A stretch of DNA of 20,048 nucleotides. It comes from Candidatus Omnitrophota bacterium (GTDB lineage: Bacteria > Omnitrophota > Gorgyraeia > Duberdicusellales > Duberdicusellaceae). The notes under the pieces were generated by a model. That model searched no databases. It saw only the letters and a program-made list of their open reading frames with translations, and was not told the origin of the DNA. The stretch lies in NCBI GenBank assembly GCA_015486615.1, contig WFRI01000072.1, positions 1 to 20,048 of the forward strand, given 5' to 3'. Below, piece after piece: positions 14,393 to 20,048 of the stretch; positions within the stretch are counted from its first letter, which is position 1; every line of letters begins with the position of its first letter. Position numbers and translations under genes: made by a program.

Positions 14393-14866
14393 TTATCCTG
14401 CCCTCTTTTTTTGAAAAAAACTTTTCATTAAAACTGCGGCTTCCTGGCACAATATACCTTCTTTTATTCTCAATTTATGGTTAAAATCCAAAACTGCCGC
14501 ATTTACCAAAGAGAAGACTGCCCCAAATTTAGGCTCGCGGCATGCAAAAACCAATGTCTCAATTCTTGCCAAGACAATTGCACCCAAACACATAAGACAA
14601 GGTTCTATTGTAACATATATTGCGCATTTATTCAAGAATTTATCAGCCAAAAAATTCTCTGCCTGAGTAATAGCCAGAATTTCAGCATGAGCAGTAGAAT
14701 CTTTCAACTGCTCCACTTGATTATACGCCCGCGCTATAATTTTATTTTCAAAAATAATAACTGCCCCTACAGGCACTTCATCTTCCTCATAAGCCTTCCT
14801 GGCTTCTTTCAAAGCCTGAGCCATAAAAAAAGCATCTTTGTCTTTCAAGAATCCATAAGAAGGCAT
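14393..14866 (-). CDS. tadA: tRNA-specific adenosine deaminase
   Basis: TadA converts A34 to inosine in the tRNA-Arg(ACG) anticodon. The 157-aa protein has the zinc-dependent deaminase motifs HAE (60-62, catalytic Glu62, in DSTAHAEILAI) and PCLMC (Cys90 and Cys93 as zinc ligands), with EVPVGAVI upstream and FGAVFSLVN downstream. Length and arrangement fit TadA better than cytosine or guanine deaminases. It overlaps the upstream signalling gene by one base (TAATG) and abuts pta, so it is embedded in the acetate operon. Confidence 0.93.
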   Translation of the reverse strand: MPSYGFLKDKDAFFMAQALKEARKAYEEDEVPVGAVIIFENKIIARAYNQVEQLKDSTAHAEILAITQAENFLADKFLNKCAIYVTIEPCLMCLGAIVLARIETLVFACREPKFGAVFSLVNAAVLDFNHKLRIKEGILCQEAAVLMKSFFQKKRAG

Positions 14867-16386
14867 TAGGGATGTTTATCTTTATTAACAATTTCAAAGA
14901 AAGCTTTAACAATATTAGGATCAAAATGCGTTCCAGCCTCTTGCTTAATAATCTCCAGAGCCTTTTTTTGTGAAAAAGCTTTCCGATAAGGCCGGTCAGA
15001 AACCAAAGCCTGGAAAGCATCGGCAATAGCAATAATTCTGGCTCCTAAAGGAATCTTCTTCCCTTTAAGACCAGAAGGATACCCACTGCCGTCAAAATGT
15101 TCGTGATGATGCTTAATATAAGGCACAGCGCCTTTCAAAGAATGTATTGAACTTAAAATATGCGCGCCGATTAAAGGATGCTTTTTTATCACTGCCATTT
15201 CCTGTTCATTAAGAGGCCCCCTTTTCAAAAGTATTTTCTCAGGAATACCTATTTTACCCAAATCATGTAAAATAGCAGCATGTTTTATATTTTCTATCTC
15301 CTGCGCAGGCAAGCCTAATTTTCTGGCTATCCGCCAGGCTATTTCAGAGGTATTCTCTACATGGCGGCCGGTATATCTATCTTTCGCCTCTATAGTTTTC
15401 GCAAGACCGTAAACCATATCCAAAAAACTCTGGTTTATTATTCTGTCTAAATCTTTCAATTTCCTCTTTAAAAGGCTTACGGTTTTCACTGTTGACGGCT
15501 CGTCTTTAAGACCCCGAGAAAAGACAAACACCCTGTTGCCGCCTTCAATTTTAGCATTGGTTAAAGCCTTTTCAGCCGCAAACAACAATTGCTTATCTGT
15601 TTTTATACCATCTTCCGGATAACTGGCCACGCCAATGCTTGTTTTAATTTTAATCCTGCCTCCGAGAAATTTAGTAGAAGACATTTTCTTATACAGCCGG
15701 GAGGCTACTAAATAAGCGTTCTTTTTAGAAATACCAACAAGCATTAAAATGAATTTTTCTTCGCCGGCACGGATTAAAATATCATTGGCCCTTTTTGTTC
15801 TTCTTAACAACAAAGCAATTTCTTTCAGTAAACTATCGCCGGCAGCCTCACCATACCTGTCATTAATCCGCCTAAATCTGTCAATATCTAAAACCACTAA
15901 AGAAAGATTATCCATTGAGCGTTTGGCTCTGGACAACTCTTCTTTCAGCCTTTTAACAAAATATTGAAAGTTGTAACAGCCTGTCAAAGCATCAATCAAA
16001 ATATACTCTGAGGACTTAGCAGCATCTTTAATTTTCATCCCGATAAACTTTTTAAGCGCCCTCCAGAAAACAGAATCTATTGGCGGACATAAATAAATAG
16101 ATGCTCTGTTATCAAGATAAGGGATAATCCCTGGGACTGATTTAGGCTCAATAAAAAAGACAGCCCGTCCTGTTTTGTACTGAGAGACTTTATCTAAAAC
16201 TGGTTTCAACTGTGTCCTTTTTACCAGCCTTAAATCCCAAATTGAACATTTATAGAAAGATTTAACTGCAGATATGCCTTTAAAATCAGAGAAGAAAACA
16301 AGATGATATTTAGGTTTTAAATGCTTTACTAACGCTTTCCTAAACTCTTTATCCTCAGAAAAAACTGCTATTCTTTCTTCCTTCAT
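14866..16386 (-). CDS. Receiver-like / degenerate GGDEF / HD-GYP cyclic-di-GMP signalling protein
   Basis: The 506-aa protein has three parts. Residues 1-115 resemble a response-regulator receiver: acidic pair Glu11-Asp12 and candidate phospho-acceptor Asp51 (SIWDLRL), but the conserved Lys-Pro reads Cys-Pro-Pro (100-102). Residues 128-290 are a GGDEF domain (LTGCYNFQYF, LDIDRFRRIND), with the active-site loop changed to GEEKF (208-212), so cyclase activity is unlikely. Residues 315-500 are an HD-GYP domain with HDLGKIG (374-380) and HHEHFDGSGYPSGLKG (427-442) intact, predicting hydrolysis of cyclic-di-GMP. No membrane segment is visible, so it should be cytosolic. It heads an operon with tadA, pta and ackA, behind its own promoter and an AAGGAA ribosome site 9 nt before the ATG. 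Confidence 0.9.
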   Translation of the reverse strand: MKEERIAVFSEDKEFRKALVKHLKPKYHLVFFSDFKGISAVKSFYKCSIWDLRLVKRTQLKPVLDKVSQYKTGRAVFFIEPKSVPGIIPYLDNRASIYLCPPIDSVFWRALKKFIGMKIKDAAKSSEYILIDALTGCYNFQYFVKRLKEELSRAKRSMDNLSLVVLDIDRFRRINDRYGEAAGDSLLKEIALLLRRTKRANDILIRAGEEKFILMLVGISKKNAYLVASRLYKKMSSTKFLGGRIKIKTSIGVASYPEDGIKTDKQLLFAAEKALTNAKIEGGNRVFVFSRGLKDEPSTVKTVSLLKRKLKDLDRIINQSFLDMVYGLAKTIEAKDRYTGRHVENTSEIAWRIARKLGLPAQEIENIKHAAILHDLGKIGIPEKILLKRGPLNEQEMAVIKKHPLIGAHILSSIHSLKGAVPYIKHHHEHFDGSGYPSGLKGKKIPLGARIIAIADAFQALVSDRPYRKAFSQKKALEIIKQEAGTHFDPNIVKAFFEIVNKDKHP

Positions 16387-16412
16387 AAAACAAAATTCCT
16401 TGCATTTTGTAA

Positions 16413-16440
16413 ATTATAACACAAAAAAAACCGTTTTCAA
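16413..16440 (-). promoter_or_regulatory. Extended -10 promoter for the HD-GYP/tadA/pta/ackA operon
   Basis: On the minus strand TTGAAA (16440-16435) is followed after 16 nt by a perfect TATAAT (16418-16413), preceded by TGT as in extended -10 promoters. The spacer contains a T8 run. Initiation near 16406 would leave a leader of about 20 nt with AAGGAA (16401-16396) before the ATG at 16386. Confidence 0.72.
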
Positions 16441-16586
16441 TATAAAGTAAATTCAAAATATGGCATCAAAGGATAATATCTTCAATGTCTTTAAAAACAA
16501 CAGCCTTTATATCATATTATTTGCTGCTTATTGCTTTCTTTTCCCACTCTCGTATCTTCCGCCATAGTCTCTTAGTTCTCTTCTGC

Positions 16587-16920
16587 TCATTTTATCCTTT
16601 TTATAATTTTCCAATAGCAATAGCAGCTTCTGTCCGGGCCGATACGTTTTAATATGTCTTTTCCCTGAGTTTGGCAATATTCCATTCCACGCCTTTTCTT
16701 GGCAGTCCTGTAACTGCATAGATTTTCTTGTTTGTTATTTTTGATTTTTCCATCGCCAATAGAATCTTCTCCACAATTTCTCTCCCAGTAGAAGACGCTT
16801 CCTGAGCCTTATCTACATCAACCGCCTTATAAAAGCATATCAAAAAACCGCCTGTAATCTCAGAAATTTCCGGCTCAGGCAGCTATTTTCCTTTACATTT
16901 GTTAACTATTTTCAGAGCCT
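16587..16920 (-). pseudogene. Decayed C-terminal relic of a RecG-like/AlbA_2 ATP-binding, winged-helix protein
   Basis: Read across frames, the minus strand gives ALKIVNKCKGK, an in-frame TAG, then LPEPEISEITGGFLICFYK, a charged linker, and KITNKKIYAVTGLPRKGVEW plus NIAKLRE. A one-base loss in an A-run follows, and the next frame continues KDILKRIGPDRSCYWKIIKR to a TGA at 16589-16587. This matches from memory the C-terminal end of putative ATP-binding proteins annotated as RecG-like (AlbA_2 plus divergent HATPase): the PEPEF...GGGF.VTFYK segment followed by a winged helix ending in a GP-x-K/R-x-x-x-W motif. The N-terminal domains are absent; the pseudouridine synthase gene ends at 16945. Two short overlapping open frames here (16528-16719 and 16649-16843) are by-products. 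Confidence 0.65.
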
Positions 16921-16944
16921 CCTGCCTTTATCGCGGCAATTAGT

Positions 16945-17628
16945 TTAAGCATTCTCTTTATTAAATAAGTTTATGCCCTCTTTTTTAAATTTTTCGGCCA
17001 TATCCGGCCAGAGGTCTGCTTTTAGGGTTATTTCTTGGCGGGTTATTGGATGAATAAAGGTTATTGTGTAAGCATGCAGTGCCGGCCGGCTGAATTTTAC
17101 GGGAATTTTTTTGGCGATTGCGTATTTTCTTTCTCCTAACAAGGGATGGCCTATCTGGGCAAATTGTATCCTTATTTGGTTAGTCCTGCCGGTTAAAGTC
17201 TTTACCTCTATTACAGAAAACTTCCGGCAGTGTTTTAGGGTTCTGTATAAAGTTATGGCGAACTTTTCTTTTTTGAAGGGGTTGTATTTATCTTTTACTA
17301 TGCTTTTAATCCTGCCTTTTTTAGGAAGTTTACCTAAGGCTAAGGCTATGTATTTTTTCTCAATCCGCCGGTTTCTAAATTGCTGCATTATTTTTTGCTG
17401 GGTGGCTTTGTCTTTAGCATAAAGGATTATTCCGGAGGTGCTTTTGTCCAGCCTGTGGCAGGGATAAAGAGTTTGTCCGAAATCTTCAGATAAAATTGAG
17501 GTTAGTGTCCATCTTTCCTTTTTCGGAGTAGGAATAACCAATATTCCGGGTTTTTTGTTTACTGCAAGGATATATTCTCCGTTAAACAAAACTTTGTAGG
17601 CTGAAGTTTTACTGCCGGAAGTATTCAT
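16945..17628 (-). CDS. RluA-family pseudouridine synthase
   Basis: This enzyme isomerises uridine to pseudouridine in ribosomal or transfer RNA. The 227-aa protein has the catalytic HRLDKSTSGIILYAK (58-72, nucleophile Asp61), EKKYIALALGKLPKKG, and LTGRTNQIRIQFAQIGHPLLG, where Asn replaces the usual His of GRTHQIR. There is no N-terminal S4 domain, so it resembles the shorter RluA/RluC-like members; the substrate cannot be told from the sequence. The first 20 bp overlap the serine hydrolase gene, and no clear ribosome site precedes the ATG, which suggests coupling. Confidence 0.9.
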   Translation of the reverse strand: MNTSGSKTSAYKVLFNGEYILAVNKKPGILVIPTPKKERWTLTSILSEDFGQTLYPCHRLDKSTSGIILYAKDKATQQKIMQQFRNRRIEKKYIALALGKLPKKGRIKSIVKDKYNPFKKEKFAITLYRTLKHCRKFSVIEVKTLTGRTNQIRIQFAQIGHPLLGERKYAIAKKIPVKFSRPALHAYTITFIHPITRQEITLKADLWPDMAEKFKKEGINLFNKENA

Positions 17629-18502
17629 AGGTTTTCAGAGATATTTTCGCTATTGTTTGTTTGGCTGTTTTGTAATTGGGTTTTCCTGAAAAAGCAACTG
17701 CGATTATGTAGTCGGCATTGGGCGCAAAAATTATTCCGGCGTCTGCGACTATATTTCTTGCCAGGCCGGTTTTATGGGCTATTTTAAGATTTTTAGGCAG
17801 ATATTTAGGAAGGCGGCCGTTTATTTTCTGTTTTAGAAGGATATTTAGCATTTTTTGGCAGTATTGCGGGCTTATTAGTTTTTTGTTGTAGATTTTTTTT
17901 AATAGATAAATTAAATCCTGAATAGAGGTGTAATTTTCTATCCCTTTCCTGCGGGCGGAAAGGTCCAAAATCCTGCGGTTGAGCCGGGTTTGTTTCAACC
18001 CGAGATATTTGAAAATTCTGTTTATGTAAGGCCTGCCTAATTTGCTTATCAAAATATTGGCGGCAGTATTGTCGCTTATGGTTATCATCAGGTTTATAAG
18101 CTTTTCAATGGTAAATCTTCTCCCGGCAGGCATATTTTTAAGTATTCCGGAACCGCCGGTTTTATAACGTTGTTTTAGAATAATTTTGCCAGAGAGTTTG
18201 ATCTTGCCGTCTTTTGCCGCTTTAAAACATACTGCCATTATGGGAAGTTTTATCAAACTGGCCGCGGGGATTTTTTCTTGGGCATTTAAGTAAAAGGACA
18301 GTTTTTCTCCGGGAAAAAGCGCAAGCCTTTTGTCTTTTAATTCTGTTATTCCAATATGTGCAGGGGCAGAAGCAATGCGCGCCCGTTTTTTTATTTCTCC
18401 TATAAATTTAGACTGTTTGCACTGGCTGTTGATGTAAAAAAATACCCCGGCAGAAACATATAAAATCACTCCTGCCAGGGCTGTTTTTTTTAAACCCTTC
18501 AT
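17609..18502 (-). CDS. Class-A beta-lactamase-fold serine hydrolase, exported
   Basis: A basic N-terminus and hydrophobic segment (residues about 5-24) indicate export, with possible membrane anchoring; no lipobox is seen. The active-site set of the fold is present: Ser82-Leu-Ile-Lys85, Ser143-Asp-Asn145 and His-Lys244-Thr-Gly246. The omega-loop segment reads RLNRRILDLSARRKG, where class A beta-lactamases have a R-W-E-P-type motif, so the deacylating Glu166 equivalent appears missing. I infer a penicillin-interactive or peptidoglycan-related hydrolase rather than an effective resistance enzyme. It has 297 aa, close to the family. It lies 21 bp after rpmE and overlaps the pseudouridine synthase gene by 20 bp. 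Confidence 0.85.
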   Translation of the reverse strand: MKGLKKTALAGVILYVSAGVFFYINSQCKQSKFIGEIKKRARIASAPAHIGITELKDKRLALFPGEKLSFYLNAQEKIPAASLIKLPIMAVCFKAAKDGKIKLSGKIILKQRYKTGGSGILKNMPAGRRFTIEKLINLMITISDNTAANILISKLGRPYINRIFKYLGLKQTRLNRRILDLSARRKGIENYTSIQDLIYLLKKIYNKKLISPQYCQKMLNILLKQKINGRLPKYLPKNLKIAHKTGLARNIVADAGIIFAPNADYIIAVAFSGKPNYKTAKQTIAKISLKTYEYFRQ

Positions 18503-18523
18503 AAAACAGGCGTTTGTGCTGAA

Positions 18524-18727
18524 TTATATTTTCTTGCCGTATTTTTTGAGAAATTTATCTACCCTTTTTTCAGAGTCAACATATTTCTGTTTTCCAGTGA
18601 AAAAAGGATGACAGTTGGAGCAAATTTCCACATTGATGCTGGGTTTTGTAGAGCGGGTATGTATTACATTCCCGCAGGCACACATTATTGTGCAGTCAAC
18701 ATACTTGGGATGGATTTTTTCCTTCAT
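18524..18727 (-). CDS. rpmE: 50S ribosomal protein L31, zinc-binding type
   Basis: L31 is a small protein at the ribosomal subunit interface. The 67-aa sequence begins MKEKIHPKYVDCTIMCACGN and keeps the four zinc-ligand cysteines of the C+ form (Cys16, Cys18, Cys36, Cys39 in CACG and CSNCHPFFTGKQK), ending DKFLKKYGKK. A strong TTGGAGG lies 8 nt before the ATG, directly behind the stop of the upstream synthase gene (15 bp gap). Loss of zinc regulation by a paralogue cannot be judged from this window. Confidence 0.96.
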   Translation of the reverse strand: MKEKIHPKYVDCTIMCACGNVIHTRSTKPSINVEICSNCHPFFTGKQKYVDSEKRVDKFLKKYGKKI

Positions 18728-18742
18728 AGTTTTACCTCCAAT

Positions 18743-19975
18743 TTAGGGCGTCATCGTAAAAATCTTTTTCGCTATCTCCGGATGTTCAGCAATAAACCTT
18801 AGTTCTTCCTCTACTAAAGGCTTTTGGTTGTGGACATTGGCATATCTTGCCAGTTCCAATATTTCCGCTGTTTCTTTATCGTCTTTGAATTTAATAGAAA
18901 GCCTCTCATAAACATTCCTGAAACCTTTTATTCCGGAATATTCGCCTATAGTTATCTGCCTACCTGTGTCTATTATCTCAGGGTCTCCCCTGCCTAATTC
19001 TTCGTAATCGTAAAGTTCGTAATTGCGCCTGTTTTTTAAGGCTCCGTCAGCATGTATTCCGGACTCATGGGCAAAAGCATTTGCGCCTACTCCCGGCTGG
19101 TTTATCGGCAGGGGTATGCCAAAAGCATAAGATACATATTTACATATCTTCCATGCAGTTTTTAGCCTTACTTTGTCTAAGTGGTATTTGCCTTCTATGC
19201 CTTGGCCATATTTTACTGCCAGGACCACAGAAACCAAATCAGCGTTGCCTGCACGTTCGCCTATCCCATTTATTGTCGTGTTTATATAAGCGTTTACCCC
19301 TGCATCTATAGCAGCCTTTGCTCCAATTACAGAATTAGCCACAGCCAGGCCCAAATCATTATGGCAATGGAGTTCTATATCTATTTTTACCTTGCCGGCT
19401 ATTTCTTTAACTCTGTCATAAATACTGAAAGGAGTATCATATCCCAGTGTGTCGCAGTAGCGGACCCTGTCAGCCCCGGCTTCTTTGGCAGCCTGGCAGA
19501 ATTCTATCAGATAATTGATGTCCGTACGGGAAGCGTCTTCCGCATTTACCCCTAAGGCCTGAGCACCTTTTTCTCTCGCCATTTTTACGGCTTTAACCAT
19601 ATTTTTAATAACTCCGGCTTCATCAATCTTGCCCTGGAATTTATGCTGTATCATTTGCCTGGATGTAGAAATAGATAGATTGAGGTATTTTATTTTAGGA
19701 GTGTTTTTGAATGTAGATTCTACATCCTGGGGTATTGCCCTTATCCACCCGCTCAGCCGCATATTAGATATAATTCCTTTCTCGGCAAGTTCTAAATTAG
19801 CATTCAGGTAATTTATTTCATGCCGGGTAAATGGAAACCCGAATTCGCTCTGAAAGGCCCCAAATTTGTCCAAATAAATGTTGATAATCGTCTTTTGAAG
19901 TTTAGATAAACATATTCTTGAAGTCTGCACTCCATCTCTGTTAGTTACATCAATAATGTATATCTTGTTAGCCAT
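18743..19975 (-). CDS. Homocitrate synthase / 2-isopropylmalate synthase family enzyme
   Basis: This DRE-TIM metallolyase-family enzyme condenses acetyl-CoA with a 2-oxo acid. Key features are IIDVTNRDGVQTS (7-19, with Arg13, Asp14 and Gln17 in place; Asn12 replaces the usual Leu), metal ligands His203 and His205 in ELHCHNDLGLAVANS, GIGERAGNADL (237-247), and GIHADGALKNRRNYE (306-320). The chain stops at 410 aa without the roughly 130-aa leucine-sensing domain of LeuA, which favours homocitrate synthase/NifV-like or a feedback-free relative. The substrate is not determinable here: no nif, lysine or leucine pathway gene is adjacent. It is the first gene of the cluster with rpmE. Confidence 0.85.
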   Translation of the reverse strand: MANKIYIIDVTNRDGVQTSRICLSKLQKTIINIYLDKFGAFQSEFGFPFTRHEINYLNANLELAEKGIISNMRLSGWIRAIPQDVESTFKNTPKIKYLNLSISTSRQMIQHKFQGKIDEAGVIKNMVKAVKMAREKGAQALGVNAEDASRTDINYLIEFCQAAKEAGADRVRYCDTLGYDTPFSIYDRVKEIAGKVKIDIELHCHNDLGLAVANSVIGAKAAIDAGVNAYINTTINGIGERAGNADLVSVVLAVKYGQGIEGKYHLDKVRLKTAWKICKYVSYAFGIPLPINQPGVGANAFAHESGIHADGALKNRRNYELYDYEELGRGDPEIIDTGRQITIGEYSGIKGFRNVYERLSIKFKDDKETAEILELARYANVHNQKPLVEEELRFIAEHPEIAKKIFTMTP

Positions 19976-19982
19976 AAATATT

Positions 19983-19994
19983 ACCTCCTCCTTT
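19983..19994 (-). promoter_or_regulatory. Strong ribosome binding site for the homocitrate synthase-like gene
   Basis: AAAGGAGGAGG lies about 8 nt before the ATG at 19975 on the minus strand and fixes that start. Upstream to the window edge the sequence is AT-rich; TATATT and other -10-like hexamers occur, but none has a convincing -35 at proper spacing. Confidence 0.75.
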
Positions 19995-20048
19995 ATACTC
20001 CTGTGCCTTATGGCAAAAGATTAACAATATACCAAAAGCCAAAATAAC

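Noticed and set aside
16528..16843. Two short overlapping minus-strand frames (63 and 64 aa) as small hypothetical genes
   Set aside because: Cross-frame reading shows that the second is the middle of a frameshifted relic, and the first is an out-of-frame passage through its 3' end.

Overview
The window reads as one chromosomal stretch of an uncultivated, low-GC (about 40% by eye), Gram-negative-type anaerobic bacterium. A SurA-like periplasmic protein implies an outer membrane, and pta-ackA implies acetate fermentation. The fused SecDF, the many one-base or longer gene overlaps and the plain housekeeping content would suit a candidate phylum such as Omnitrophota in the PVC neighbourhood. That placement is inference only, since no marker here settles it. 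Every gene I can support lies on the minus strand, so gene order below follows transcription, from high to low coordinates.

Region A (19975 to 16945): a homocitrate/2-isopropylmalate synthase-family enzyme, ribosomal protein L31, a class-A beta-lactamase-fold serine hydrolase and an RluA-type pseudouridine synthase, tightly packed and probably one operon. Behind it lies a decayed C-terminal relic of a RecG-like/AlbA_2 ATP-binding protein (about 16920 to 16587), with an in-frame stop and a one-base frameshift.

Region B (16440 to 12363): a good extended -10 promoter opens an operon of a receiver-like/GGDEF/HD-GYP signalling protein (GGDEF site degenerate), tRNA adenosine deaminase tadA, phosphate acetyltransferase pta and acetate kinase ackA. 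The genes are fused by TAATG, TAAATG and ATGA junctions.

Region C (12366 to 6560): a consensus promoter (TTGACA, 16 nt, TATAAT) overlaps the ackA stop. A 125-bp element with 13-bp perfect terminal inverted repeats and a TTTA duplication sits immediately downstream of its -10 box. The predicted leader would therefore begin inside the element and could fold as a closing stem around three hairpins. The operon that follows is panD, def, rpsP, yajC, secDF, mfd. panD/def and def/rpsP overlap by 38 and 44 bp. The Mfd is only 650 aa, lacking most of the N-terminal UvrB-like module and the C-terminal D7 domain. It ends in an A/T-flanked terminator and a palindromic tandem repeat.

Region D (6391 to 3760): a degenerate SurA-like chaperone, pdxA and rsmA, the same order as the surA-pdxA-rsmA cluster of E. 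coli. Region E (3518 to 1): valS, possibly from a leaderless transcript, overlapping nadC by 10 bp. nadC lacks only its last few codons at the window edge.

The window is mostly core metabolism and translation. I see no CRISPR array, toxin-antitoxin pair, phage gene, tRNA or rRNA. The most unusual items are the structured element in the panD leader, the stripped-down Mfd, the palindromic repeat behind it, and the relic gene.
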